Shown: positions 1-8,837 of the stretch, piece after piece
Layout: each line of letters starts with the position of its first letter
How positions within the stretch are numbered: the first letter of the stretch is position 1
From: Agrobacterium tumefaciens_K
GTDB taxonomy: Bacteria > Pseudomonadota > Alphaproteobacteria > Rhizobiales > Rhizobiaceae
Assembly: GCF_031801495.1 (NCBI RefSeq)
Contig: NZ_JAOEGC010000001.1
Location: 868,001 to 932,000 of the forward strand
Reading direction: 5' to 3'
Length of the DNA: 64,000 bases
Notes under the pieces: model-generated
The model's database searches: none
The model's input: the letters and a program-made list of their open reading frames with translations, nothing else
What the model was told of the DNA's origin: nothing
Position numbers and translations under genes: made by a program

Positions 1-306
1 GAAGACCAGACCTGCCTGGGTAGAAGCTTCCGCAAAATCGGCATTTTCCGAAAGGAAACCGTACCCAGGGTGGATTGCTTGCGCGCCGCTTCTGCGCGCT
101 ACCTCGATGATCTTTCCGCCATCGAGATAGGAGGAGCGGGCCGGTGCCGAGCCGATCTCGAACGCTTCATCCGCCATCGACACATGCAGCGCGTTGCGAT
201 CTGCCTCGGAATAGACGGCAACGGTGGCGATACCCATCCTGCGGGCGGTGCGGATGATCCGGCAGGCAATTTCACCACGGTTGGCAATCAGTATTTTTGA
301 AAACAT
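1..306 (-). CDS. mccA: methylcrotonyl-CoA carboxylase, biotin carboxylase (alpha) subunit, partial
   Basis: Only the first 102 codons lie in the window; the 3' part is cut off by the window edge. The N-terminus carries the biotin-carboxylase entry motif KILIANRGEIACRI followed by the HPGYGFLSEN motif near residue 85, both diagnostic of the biotin carboxylase N-domain. The alpha subunit carboxylates its own biotin with ATP and bicarbonate and supplies the carboxyl group to MccB for 3-methylcrotonyl-CoA in leucine breakdown. It starts 7 bp downstream of the mccB stop, as the third gene of an ivd-mccB-mccA operon. Other acyl-CoA carboxylase alpha subunits look alike over this stretch, so the MCC assignment comes from the neighbours. 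Confidence 0.9.
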   Translation of the reverse strand, partial: MFSKILIANRGEIACRIIRTARRMGIATVAVYSEADRNALHVSMADEAFEIGSAPARSSYLDGGKIIEVARRSGAQAIHPGYGFLSENADFAEASTQAGLVF

Positions 307-313
307 GACCGCC

Positions 314-1915
314 TCACATCCTGAAAATGCCGAAGGAGGTGCGCTCGACCGGCGCATTCAGCGCTGCGGAAAGGCCAAGGCCGAGCACAAGGCGCGTGTC
401 TTTCGGGTCGATGATGCCGTCATCCCATAGTCTTGCACTGGCGTAGTATGGATGCCCCTCCCGCTCGTATTTTTCACGGATCGGCTTCTTGAAGGCATCT
501 TCGTCTTCGGTGGGCCAGCTTTTGCCTTCCGTCTCCATGCCGTCGCGTTTGACCTGCGCCAGAACGGATGCCGCCTGCTCTCCGCCCATCACCGAAATAC
601 GGGCATTCGGCCACATCCACAGAAACCTTGGGGAGTAGGCACGCCCGCACATTCCGTAGTTGCCCGCGCCGAAAGAGCCGCCGATGATGACGGTGAATTT
701 TGGAACGTGGGCGCAGGCGACGGCGGTGACCAGCTTTGCGCCATCCTTGGCAATGCCGCCTGCCTCGTACGCCTTGCCCACCATGAAGCCGGTAATGTTC
801 TGAAGGAAAATCAGCGGAATGCCGCGCTGGCAGCATAACTCTATGAAATGTGCGCCCTTTAGCGCCGATTCAGAAAAGAGGATGCCGTTGTTGGCGACGA
901 TACCGACCGGATAGCCGTGGATACGGGCAAAGCCACAGACCAGCGTCGTGCCGTATAACGCCTTGAATTCATCGAACTCGGAAGCATCTACCAGCCGCGC
1001 GATGATCTCCCTTACCTCAAAGGGTTTGCGGGTGTCGGTTGGTACGATCCCGTAGAGTTCTTCCGTTGGGTAAAGCGGTTCCACGATGGGGTGGATAGCA
1101 AGGCTCACCCGCTTGCGTCGGTTGAGATTCGCGACGATGCGCCGGGTGATAGCCAGAGCATGCCGGTCGTCGCGGGCGTAGTAGTCCGTGACACCCGACT
1201 GGCGGGAATGAACCTCTGCCCCGCCCAGTTCCTCCGCCGTCACCACCTCGCCGGTGGCGGCCTTCACCAATGGTGGCCCGCCGAGGAAGATCGTGCCCTG
1301 ATTTCTGACGATGACCGACTGGTCGCTCATGGCAGGGACATAGGCGCCGCCCGCCGTGCAGCTTCCCATCACAATGGCGATCTGGGCAATGCCCTCGGCC
1401 GACATGGTTGCCTGATTGTAGAAGATGCGGCCGAAATGATCGCGATCCGGGAAAACCTCATCCTGATTGGGAAGGTTCGCACCGCCCGAATCCACCAGAT
1501 AGATGCAGGGCAAGCGATTTTCGCGGGCGATTTCCTGCGCCCTCAGATGCTTCTTCACCGTCAGCGGATAATAGGTTCCGCCTTTCACCGTCGCATCATT
1601 GGCAACGATCATGCACTCCTGTCCTGAAACGCGTCCGATGCCGGTCACGATGCCGGCGGCGGGAACCGTTTCGTCGTACACCCCGTAGGCGGCAAATTGG
1701 GAAAGTTCGAGGAACGGGCTGCCCGGATCGAGAAGTGCATCGATACGATCCCGCACCAGAAGCTTGCCGCGAGCCAGATGTTTTGCGCGCGCTCTTTCTC
1801 CGCCACCCTCGCTGATCCGTTTCACATGCTGTTTCAGGTCCTTGACGAGACCGGACATGAACGCACTGTTGGCGGTGAATGTGGGATCACGTGAGAGATT
1901 GGATGACAGCTTCAT
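314..1915 (-). CDS. mccB: methylcrotonyl-CoA carboxylase, carboxyltransferase (beta) subunit
   Basis: A protein of 533 residues, the usual size for MCC beta. The carboxyltransferase fold is evident from GGAYVPAMSDQSV in the first half and GSFGAGNYGMCGRAY plus SVMGGEQAA in the second half, the acyl-CoA and carboxybiotin binding segments. It transfers CO2 from biotin on MccA to 3-methylcrotonyl-CoA in leucine catabolism. The start chosen is the ATG beginning MKLSSNLS, which lies 8 bp after the ivd stop; the frame stays open further upstream, but that stretch overlaps ivd and looks non-coding. It is co-transcribed with ivd and mccA. Confidence 0.95.
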   Translation of the reverse strand: MKLSSNLSRDPTFTANSAFMSGLVKDLKQHVKRISEGGGERARAKHLARGKLLVRDRIDALLDPGSPFLELSQFAAYGVYDETVPAAGIVTGIGRVSGQECMIVANDATVKGGTYYPLTVKKHLRAQEIARENRLPCIYLVDSGGANLPNQDEVFPDRDHFGRIFYNQATMSAEGIAQIAIVMGSCTAGGAYVPAMSDQSVIVRNQGTIFLGGPPLVKAATGEVVTAEELGGAEVHSRQSGVTDYYARDDRHALAITRRIVANLNRRKRVSLAIHPIVEPLYPTEELYGIVPTDTRKPFEVREIIARLVDASEFDEFKALYGTTLVCGFARIHGYPVGIVANNGILFSESALKGAHFIELCCQRGIPLIFLQNITGFMVGKAYEAGGIAKDGAKLVTAVACAHVPKFTVIIGGSFGAGNYGMCGRAYSPRFLWMWPNARISVMGGEQAASVLAQVKRDGMETEGKSWPTEDEDAFKKPIREKYEREGHPYYASARLWDDGIIDPKDTRLVLGLGLSAALNAPVERTSFGIFRM

Positions 1916-1923
1916 GGCGATCC

Positions 1924-3096
1924 TCACATGTTGCCTTTGACGAGTTCCCGGCCGATCAGCATCCGGCGGATTTCGCTGGTGCCTGCGCCGATCTCGTAGA
2001 GCTTGGCATCGCGCAGCAGGCGTCCCGCCGGGCTTTCGTTGACGTAGCCGGAACCTCCAAGAAGCTGGATCGCGTCGAGTGCGACGTGTGTGGCGCGCTC
2101 GGCGGCGAATAGGATCGCGCCCGCCGCGTCCTGCCGGGTGATCCGGCCATTGTCGCAAGCTTTCGCAACCGCGTAGACATAGGCGCGGGATGCGTTCATG
2201 GCGGCATAGATGTCAGCCAGTTTTCCCTGCACAAGCTGGAATTCACCGATCGGCTTGCCGAACTGCCGGCGCTCCCGGCTATAGGGCAGCACAAGATCGA
2301 TGGCCGCCTGCATGATACCGACCGGACCTGCGGCAAGGACCGCGCGTTCATAATCAAGACCGCTCATCAGCACGGTGACGCCATCGTTGAGTTTGCCGAG
2401 AATGTTGTCCTCCGGCACCTCGCAATCTTCAAAGACGAGTTCGGACGTGGGCGAGCCGCGCATGCCGAGCTTGTCGAGTTTCTGGGCAGGACGAAAACCC
2501 TTGAAGCTTCTTTCGATCAGGAAGGCGGTAATGCCACGTGGACCGGCGTTGGCATCCGTCTTGGCGTAGACCACCAGAGTATCGGCCTCGTGGCCATTGG
2601 TGATCCACATCTTCGCGCCGTTCAGCACAAATTTGTCGCCTTTGCGCTCGGCTTTCAGCCGCATCGAAACCACGTCAGATCCGGCCTCCGTTTCGCTCAT
2701 GGCGAGCGATCCGACATGTTCACCTGAGATCAGCTTCGGCAGATAGCGCTGCCTCTGGTCTTGCGTTCCCCAACGATGGATCTGGTTGATGCAGAGATTG
2801 GAATGTGCGCCATAGGACAGACCGACGGAGGCCGAGGCGCGGCTGATCTCCTCCATCGCCACGCAATGGGCGAGATAACCCATGTTTGCGCCGCCATAGT
2901 CTTCGGAAGCGGTTATACCGTGCAGGCCGAGTTGGCCCATCTCGGGCCAGAGTTGACGTGGAAATCGATCCTCCCGGTCGATCATGTCTGCCAGTGGCGC
3001 GATCCTGTCGTCGGCAAAGGTACGCACTGTTTCCCGTAGCGCGGCAATCTCGGGTGCAAGATCGGCATCGAAAATGGCGGCGAGGTTCAGGCTCAT
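1924..3096 (-). CDS. ivd: isovaleryl-CoA dehydrogenase
   Basis: A 390-residue acyl-CoA dehydrogenase. It shows the FAD/substrate motif LAMSETEAGSD (about 131-141), the WITNG loop (164-168) and a C-terminal LLGGSGY segment. Glu250, in LDYERAVL, sits where isovaleryl-CoA dehydrogenases carry their catalytic base in helix G, which separates this enzyme from medium- and short-chain relatives. It oxidises isovaleryl-CoA to 3-methylcrotonyl-CoA, the substrate of the next two genes. A strong GGAGGAGG-type ribosome site lies upstream. It follows the Lrp-type regulator by 81 bp on the same strand. Confidence 0.95.
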   Translation of the reverse strand: MSLNLAAIFDADLAPEIAALRETVRTFADDRIAPLADMIDREDRFPRQLWPEMGQLGLHGITASEDYGGANMGYLAHCVAMEEISRASASVGLSYGAHSNLCINQIHRWGTQDQRQRYLPKLISGEHVGSLAMSETEAGSDVVSMRLKAERKGDKFVLNGAKMWITNGHEADTLVVYAKTDANAGPRGITAFLIERSFKGFRPAQKLDKLGMRGSPTSELVFEDCEVPEDNILGKLNDGVTVLMSGLDYERAVLAAGPVGIMQAAIDLVLPYSRERRQFGKPIGEFQLVQGKLADIYAAMNASRAYVYAVAKACDNGRITRQDAAGAILFAAERATHVALDAIQLLGGSGYVNESPAGRLLRDAKLYEIGAGTSEIRRMLIGRELVKGNM

Positions 3097-3177
3097 CGCG
3101 TTATGTCCTCCTCCGGCGGCTCTTCCACACCGCCCTGTTACAGAAAACCAGCACCTCCTCCGCGCTGGCCTTCCCTT

Positions 3178-3651
3178 TTATGTGTTGTCGCCCCCTGTAA
3201 AAGCGGCCGAGCGGCGCACGAATGTCTTGATGGCAAAATTGGACTGGATGCGTGCCACACCGGGAACGGTCGTCAGGAAATCCAGAAGCTGCTGGTAATG
3301 TGGCAGGTCGCGCACCATCGCGTGAATGAGATAATCGGAACTGCCGCTCGTCTGGTAGCCGCCCACGACTTCCGGAATGGAGGCGACGTGATGCTCGAAA
3401 GTCGTCAGGGCTTCCTTGATCTGTCGTTCAAGCGTTACGGAAATGAAGACGCCCATATTGCCGAGCAGGCGGTTCTCATCGAACACCGCAGTATAACCAC
3501 GAATGATGCCTTCTTCTTCCAGCTTGCGGACACGCCGCAACGTTGGCGTGAAGGAAAGACCGATGCGGGATGCCAGGTCGCGCCAGCTTATCCGGCCGTC
3601 ATCGCCGAGCACATTCAGAATCTTCTGGTCGAAACTGTCGAGCTCAATCAT
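3178..3651 (-). CDS. bkdR: Lrp/AsnC-family transcriptional regulator of the branched-chain catabolic genes
   Basis: A 157-residue Lrp/AsnC protein. The N-terminal helix-turn-helix is at about residues 4-50 (FDQKIL, DGRISWRDLASRIGLS, then RVRKLEEEGII), followed by a RAM ligand-binding domain with the GSSDYLI motif typical of Lrp proteins. It lies between the ivd-mcc genes on its own strand and the divergent thiolase-bkd operon, which is where BkdR activators sit in other Proteobacteria. The name rests on that position. It probably senses a branched-chain amino acid and acts from the intergenic region upstream; this is inferred. Confidence 0.85.
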   Translation of the reverse strand: MIELDSFDQKILNVLGDDGRISWRDLASRIGLSFTPTLRRVRKLEEEGIIRGYTAVFDENRLLGNMGVFISVTLERQIKEALTTFEHHVASIPEVVGGYQTSGSSDYLIHAMVRDLPHYQQLLDFLTTVPGVARIQSNFAIKTFVRRSAAFTGGDNT

Positions 3652-3821
3652 GGATCATATGCTCTATGATATGCCGTATCGTTGGATCAAAGATATCGCC
3701 ATTGTGAAAACTGTCAATCAAAATAGCTTTGAAATGAATTCGCGATAGTGATAGCGTTCATGGTGTCGCAGCCTTGGAGGAGGTTGAGGCAGACGTTCGG
3801 CTCTTTCCAGGGAGGTGGAAA
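3652..3821. promoter_or_regulatory. divergent control region between the Lrp regulator and the thiolase-bkd operon
   Basis: These 170 bp separate the divergent starts. The stretch next to the regulator (about 3650-3690) is AT-rich and holds overlapping short palindromic steps such as GGATCATATG and ATGATATG, as expected of degenerate Lrp sites. The thiolase GTG start is preceded by GGAGGT at 3811-3816. No -35/-10 pair stands out enough to name. Confidence 0.4.
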
Positions 3822-4985
3822 GTGACTGCACATGATCCCATCGTCATCGTTGGGGCCGCCCGCACGGCTATGGGTGGTTTTCAGGGTGAACTCAGTTCGG
3901 TTGTTGCCCCGGCGTTGGGTGCAGCGGCTATCCGTGCTGCCACCGAACGATCCACTATCGCTCTTTCAGATATCGATGATGTCGCACTGGGCTGTGTGCT
4001 GACGGCGGGGCAGGGACAGGCGCCCGCTCGGCAGGCGGCTATTGCCTCAGGCATTCCCTATTCGGCCAGCGCGGTGACCATCAACAAGATGTGCGGATCG
4101 GGCATGCGGGCAGTCATGCTGGGGCATGATCAGATCGCTGCCGGGACTTCTTCCGTCGTTGTGGCTGGCGGCATGGAAAGCATGAGCAACGCTCCCTATC
4201 TGCTGGATCGTGCCCGCAGCGGCTATCGCCTCGGCCATGGCAAACTGACGGACCACATGTTTCTCGATGGGCTGGAAGACGCCTACGACAAGGGACGTCT
4301 GATGGGCACCTTTGCCGAAGATTGCGCCGAAGCCTATCAGTTCACACGCGAGATGCAGGATGCATACGCTCTTACTTCGCTGGAACGGGCGCGGCACGCG
4401 ATAGCGACGGGTGCCTTTGCGGAGGAGATCGCGCCTGTCGGCGATGTTGCCCTCGACGAACAGCCCGGCAAGGCGAAGCCTGAAAAGATTCCGCTTCTGA
4501 AACCGGCCTTTCGTGATGGCGGTACGGTAACTGCCGCAAATTCCAGCTCCATTTCGGATGGCGCTGCGGCGCTGGTGTTGATGCGCCGGTCGGACGCTGA
4601 AAAACGCGGCTTGCAGCCATTGGCGACGATTGCCGGTCACGCGACATTTGCGGATGCGCCTGCAAAATTCCCGACGGCACCGATTGGAGCGATCCGGCGG
4701 CTGGCGGACCGGACCGGCTGGGCGGTTGGGGACGTTGACCTCTTCGAAATCAACGAAGCCTTCGCGGTTGTGGCGATGGCCGCGATGCGCGATCTCGATC
4801 TGCCGCACGACAAGGTGAACGTGCATGGCGGCGCCTGTGCTCTCGGTCATCCGATAGGAGCTTCCGGCGCGCGTATCGTCGTGACGCTGCTTGCGGCACT
4901 CAGGCGCTACGATCTGAAGCGTGGTGTTGCCGGCGTTTGTATCGGCGGTGGCGAGGCGACCGCAATCGCCATTGAACGGACTTAA
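3822..4985 (+). CDS. thiolase (acetyl-CoA C-acyltransferase)
   Basis: A 387-residue thiolase. The nucleophilic cysteine is Cys91 in NKMCGSGM. The EINEAFA motif, the GGACALGHPIGASG histidine motif and the second catalytic cysteine near 373 (VCIGGGE) are all intact. It cleaves 3-ketoacyl-CoA or forms acetoacetyl-CoA, and as first gene of the bkd operon it probably handles a downstream product of branched-chain acid oxidation. The GTG start was preferred because GGAGGT lies 5 bp before it; the frame is open to a TTG at 3774 without a comparable ribosome site. The exact substrate cannot be read from sequence. Confidence 0.93.
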   Translation: MTAHDPIVIVGAARTAMGGFQGELSSVVAPALGAAAIRAATERSTIALSDIDDVALGCVLTAGQGQAPARQAAIASGIPYSASAVTINKMCGSGMRAVMLGHDQIAAGTSSVVVAGGMESMSNAPYLLDRARSGYRLGHGKLTDHMFLDGLEDAYDKGRLMGTFAEDCAEAYQFTREMQDAYALTSLERARHAIATGAFAEEIAPVGDVALDEQPGKAKPEKIPLLKPAFRDGGTVTAANSSSISDGAAALVLMRRSDAEKRGLQPLATIAGHATFADAPAKFPTAPIGAIRRLADRTGWAVGDVDLFEINEAFAVVAMAAMRDLDLPHDKVNVHGGACALGHPIGASGARIVVTLLAALRRYDLKRGVAGVCIGGGEATAIAIERT

Positions 4986-5122
4986 ATGGGCGGAGGTGAT
5001 GCTGAAAGGCGTCCGTCAACAGATCAGAGCTGTGACCCGCATCGGATGAGGCCAGCCGCAGGTGTTCGTAACCGGGAGAGCCGGTTTTGGAAGGGTGAAC
5101 TGAATGAGATGGGAGGAGTAGA

Positions 5123-6361
5123 ATGGACATGACCGAAGCCACCCGCCTGAGCCTGCATGTTCCAGAGCCTGCGGTTCGTCCGGGCGATCACCCGGATTTT
5201 TCCAATGTGAAAATCCAGAGGGCGGGGGCGGTTGCCCGGCCGGAGGTGGATGCCGCACCCGAAACCATCCGCGATCTCGCCTATTCCATCATTCGTGTCC
5301 TCAATCATGAGGGGGAGGCGGTCGGGCCGTGGGCGGGGCTGCTTTCGGATGAGGAACTGCTGACGGGGCTTCGCAACATGATGCGGCTTCGCGCCTTCGA
5401 TGCCCGGATGCTGATGGCGCAGCGACAGGGCAAGACATCTTTTTATATGCAGCATCTGGGTGAGGAGGCCGTAAGCTGCGCTTTCCGTAAGGCGCTTACC
5501 AAGGGCGACATGAATTTTCCGACCTACCGGCAGGCGGGTCTGCTGATTGCCGACGATTACCCGCTGCTGACGATGATGAACCAGATCTTCTCCAATGAGC
5601 ATGACCCGCTGCACGGGCGGCAGCTGCCGGTGCTCTATTCCTCGAAAGAGCACGGCTTCTTCACCGTTTCCGGTAATCTCGCCACGCAATATGTTCAGGC
5701 GGTAGGCTGGGCCATGGCGTCTGCGATCAAGGGCGACACGAAAATCGCTGCGGCGTGGATCGGCGACGGATCGACGGCTGAGTCGGATTTCCATTCCGCG
5801 CTGGTCTTCGCCTCTACCTACAAGGCGCCTGTCATCCTGAACATCGTCAACAACCAGTGGGCCATTTCCACCTTCCAGGGCATTGCGCGTGGCGGGTCAG
5901 GTACATTCGCTGCACGCGGGCTGGGCTTCGGCATTCCCGCCCTTCGCGTCGATGGCAACGATTATCTTGCGGTCTATGCCGTGGCGCGATGGGCAGCGGA
6001 GCGTGCCCGCCGCAATCTTGGCCCGACGCTGATCGAATACGTGACCTATCGTGTTGGCGCGCACTCCACCTCCGATGATCCAAGCGTTTATCGGCCGAAA
6101 GACGAATCCGAGGCCTGGCCGCTTGGCGATCCCGTTCTGCGACTGAAGAAGCACCTCATCCTTCGGGATGTTTGGTCGGAGGAACGCCACCGTCAGGCCG
6201 AGGCCGAGATCATGGATGAGGTGATCGAGGCGCAGCGGGAGGCGGAGAGCCACGGCACGCTCCATGCCGGTGCCAAACCGCCGACAAAGGACATTTTCGA
6301 GGGCGTCTATGCCGAGATGCCGCCGCACCTGCGCCGTCAGCGTGAAAAAGCGGGGTACTGA
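5123..6361 (+). CDS. bkdA1: branched-chain 2-oxoacid dehydrogenase E1 component, alpha subunit
   Basis: A 412-residue thiamine-diphosphate-dependent E1 alpha chain. The TPP motif begins at GDGSTAESDFH (just after the middle) and ends at NIVNNQWAIS. The long N-terminal extension before the dehydrogenase domain and the phosphorylation-loop-like HSTSDDPSVYR segment are typical of the 2-oxoisovalerate enzyme rather than pyruvate dehydrogenase. With BkdA2 it decarboxylates 2-oxoacids derived from valine, leucine and isoleucine and passes the acyl group to E2 lipoate. GGGAGGAG precedes the ATG. The next gene starts 1 bp after its stop. Confidence 0.95.
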   Translation: MDMTEATRLSLHVPEPAVRPGDHPDFSNVKIQRAGAVARPEVDAAPETIRDLAYSIIRVLNHEGEAVGPWAGLLSDEELLTGLRNMMRLRAFDARMLMAQRQGKTSFYMQHLGEEAVSCAFRKALTKGDMNFPTYRQAGLLIADDYPLLTMMNQIFSNEHDPLHGRQLPVLYSSKEHGFFTVSGNLATQYVQAVGWAMASAIKGDTKIAAAWIGDGSTAESDFHSALVFASTYKAPVILNIVNNQWAISTFQGIARGGSGTFAARGLGFGIPALRVDGNDYLAVYAVARWAAERARRNLGPTLIEYVTYRVGAHSTSDDPSVYRPKDESEAWPLGDPVLRLKKHLILRDVWSEERHRQAEAEIMDEVIEAQREAESHGTLHAGAKPPTKDIFEGVYAEMPPHLRRQREKAGY

Positions 6362-6362
6362 T

Positions 6363-7376
6363 ATGACAAGAATGACGATGATCGAAGCGGTTCGCAGCGC
6401 CATGGACGTATCGATGGGGCGAGACGATAACGTCGTGGTCTTCGGTGAGGATGTCGGCTATTTCGGTGGGGTGTTCCGCGCCACGCAGGGGCTTCAGGCG
6501 AAATACGGCCGGACCCGCTGTTTCGATGCGCCGATCAGCGAGTCAGGCATCGTCGGCACGGCCATCGGCATGGCTGCCTACGGTCTGCGGCCCTGCGTCG
6601 AGATACAGTTCGCGGATTATATGTATCCCGCCTACGATCAGATCACCCAGGAAGCCGCTCGCATCCGCTATCGCTCAAACGGCGATTTCACATGTCCGAT
6701 CGTTCTGCGCATGCCGACCGGCGGGGGTATCTTCGGCGGGCAGACGCACAGCCAGAGCCCTGAAGCGCTTTTCACCCATGTTTGCGGGTTGAAAGTGGTT
6801 GTTCCCTCTAATCCGCATGATGCGAAGGGATTACTGATTGCCGCCATCGAAGACCCCGACCCGGTGATGTTTCTGGAACCGAAGCGGCTCTACAACGGGC
6901 CTTTCGACGGCCATCATGACCGACCGGTCACGTCCTGGGCGAAACATGAGCTGGGTGAAGTGGCGGAAGGCCATTACACCGTGCCGATCGGTAAGGCGGT
7001 CATCCGGCGTCCTGGGGAAGATGTCACGGTCATCGCCTATGGCACCATGGTGCATGTGGCGCTCGCTGCCGCGGAAGAGACGGGCGTAAATGCCGAGGTC
7101 ATCGATCTGCGGAGCCTGTTACCGCTTGATCTGGATACCATTGTCCAATCGGTCGCCAAGACTGGCCGTTGTGTCATGGTGCACGAGGCGACGCTGACAT
7201 CCGGCTTCGGTGCCGAAGTCGTGTCGCTGGTTCAAGACCATTGTTTCTACCACCTCGAGGCTCCCATCGTTCGCGTTGCCGGTTGGGATACGCCTTACCC
7301 GCATGCGCAGGAATGGGATTATTTTCCAGGTCCGGCCCGTGTCGGGCGCGCACTCGTCGAAGTCATGGAGGCCTGA
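6363..7376 (+). CDS. bkdA2: branched-chain 2-oxoacid dehydrogenase E1 component, beta subunit
   Basis: A 337-residue E1 beta chain. The N-terminus (TMIEAVRSAMDV), GEDVGYFGGVFR, FDAPISESGIVG and the GGGIFGGQTHSQS loop are hallmark transketolase-like pyrimidine-binding segments of 2-oxoisovalerate dehydrogenase beta. The C-terminal transketolase domain (VIDLRSLLPLD, HEATLTSGFGAE) is complete. It forms the alpha2beta2 E1 with BkdA1. The start is the ATG immediately after the bkdA1 stop; a longer in-frame reading lies inside bkdA1. The stop is followed 3 bp later by the E2 gene. Confidence 0.95.
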   Translation: MTRMTMIEAVRSAMDVSMGRDDNVVVFGEDVGYFGGVFRATQGLQAKYGRTRCFDAPISESGIVGTAIGMAAYGLRPCVEIQFADYMYPAYDQITQEAARIRYRSNGDFTCPIVLRMPTGGGIFGGQTHSQSPEALFTHVCGLKVVVPSNPHDAKGLLIAAIEDPDPVMFLEPKRLYNGPFDGHHDRPVTSWAKHELGEVAEGHYTVPIGKAVIRRPGEDVTVIAYGTMVHVALAAAEETGVNAEVIDLRSLLPLDLDTIVQSVAKTGRCVMVHEATLTSGFGAEVVSLVQDHCFYHLEAPIVRVAGWDTPYPHAQEWDYFPGPARVGRALVEVMEA

Positions 7377-7379
7377 AGA

Positions 7380-8630
7380 ATGACGGAATACGTTCTGACG
7401 ATGCCCGATGTTGGGGAAGGCGTTGCGGAGGCCGAACTGGTCGAATGGCATGTCAAACCCGGTGATCCGGTTCATGAAGACATGGTGCTGGCGGCGGTGA
7501 TGACCGACAAGGCAACGGTTGAAATTCCCTCGCCGGTTAATGGTCGGGTCACCTGGCTGGGGGCGGATGTCGGCGAGCTGATCGCAGTGAAAGCGCCATT
7601 GCTGCGGATCGAAACCGATGCCGCTGCCGAGCAGCCGGTCGAGCGCGATGTTCAGGCTGAGGCTCCGTCCGACATGACGGAGGAGCCGCCCGCCGTCGAA
7701 ACTCGGCCTGCCGTCTCGCAAACGGAGGATGTTTCGCCGTCGCAAGCGCCCCATCACGACAAACCCTTGGCGTCCCCTGCAGTCCGACAGCGCGCCGACG
7801 ATCTCGATCTCGATCTTCATGATATAACCGGCACCGGCACGGAAGGACACATCACCCACGCCGACCTCGACGCATTCCTTTTGAAGAGGTCGCGATCTGA
7901 GCAGCATCTTGCGGCGTCGCCGGGGGATAGCGCCGTGGAGCAGGTGAAGATGACCGGGCTGCGGCGCAAGATCGCCGAGAAGATGGCGTTGTCCGTGTCC
8001 CGTATTCCGCACATCACCTATGTCGAGGAAATCGACGTGACAGATGTGGAGGATCTGCGGGCGACCATGAACGGCAATCGCAGGCCCGGTCAGCCCAAGC
8101 TGACGATCCTGCCGTTCCTGATGCGTGCCATGGTCAAAGCAATTTCCGACCAACCGGGGATGAACGCCACCTTCGATGATGAAACGGGTGTCATCAGTCA
8201 CTATAGCGCGGTTCATATCGGCATCGCGACGCAGACGCCTGCCGGTCTGGTCGTGCCGGTCGTCTGCCACACGGAAGCGCGCGGTCTATGGGACTGCGCC
8301 GAAGAACTGGCTCGCGTTGCGGATGCTGCCCGCAAGGGTACCGCGAAGCGAGAGGAACTGTCAGGATCCACCATTACCGTCAGTTCACTGGGGGCTCTTG
8401 GCGGCATCGCGTCAACACCGGTTATCAATCATCCGGAGGTGGCGATCATAGGTGTCAACAAGATCGTCACGCGGCCGGTCTGGGATGGCAATCAGTTCGT
8501 GCCGCGTAAAATGATGAACCTTTCGTCGAGTTTCGATCATCGGGTGGTCGACGGTTGGGATGCTGCCGTCTTCATCCAGAAAATAAAGGCTCTTCTTGAA
8601 AAGCCAGCCCTGATCTTCATTGAAGAGTGA
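7380..8630 (+). CDS. bkdB: branched-chain 2-oxoacid dehydrogenase E2 (dihydrolipoamide acyltransferase)
   Basis: A 416-residue E2. It has one lipoyl domain (residues 1-80, lipoyl-lysine Lys44 in MTDKATVE), an acidic Pro-rich linker, a peripheral subunit-binding domain (about 130-165, SPAVRQRADDL to GHITHADLD) and a C-terminal acyltransferase domain ending with the catalytic SFDHRVVDGW motif. It transfers the acyl group from E1 to CoA. No E3 (lpd) gene follows, so the complex must borrow a lipoamide dehydrogenase from elsewhere. It is the last gene of the thiolase-bkd operon. Confidence 0.95.
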   Translation: MTEYVLTMPDVGEGVAEAELVEWHVKPGDPVHEDMVLAAVMTDKATVEIPSPVNGRVTWLGADVGELIAVKAPLLRIETDAAAEQPVERDVQAEAPSDMTEEPPAVETRPAVSQTEDVSPSQAPHHDKPLASPAVRQRADDLDLDLHDITGTGTEGHITHADLDAFLLKRSRSEQHLAASPGDSAVEQVKMTGLRRKIAEKMALSVSRIPHITYVEEIDVTDVEDLRATMNGNRRPGQPKLTILPFLMRAMVKAISDQPGMNATFDDETGVISHYSAVHIGIATQTPAGLVVPVVCHTEARGLWDCAEELARVADAARKGTAKREELSGSTITVSSLGALGGIASTPVINHPEVAIIGVNKIVTRPVWDGNQFVPRKMMNLSSSFDHRVVDGWDAAVFIQKIKALLEKPALIFIEE

Positions 8631-8660
8631 CAGTCTTGTCTACTGATTAGGCGGGAAAAA

Positions 8661-8684
8661 CCGGAGCGATAGAGGGCGCTCCGG
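8661..8684 (+). repeat. inverted repeat after the bkd operon, possible terminator stem
   Basis: CCGGAGCG (8661-8668) and CGCTCCGG (8677-8684) form a perfect 8-bp stem with an 8-nt loop, 30 bp after the bkdB stop. No U-run follows, so it may stabilise the 3' end rather than terminate by itself. Confidence 0.45.
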
Positions 8685-8837
8685 CATCGATATGGGCTTG
8701 CGTTCATGGTCTTCGGGTATAGAAGAGGACGGACGAGAAGCCTGTTTCTCACCACGATTAAAAACGGCGAACGGGGATGCTGAGGCAGCCTTTTTCTTTC
8801 GCCGCCCGCCGATGTTTAACGAAGAAAAGGTCCCTTC

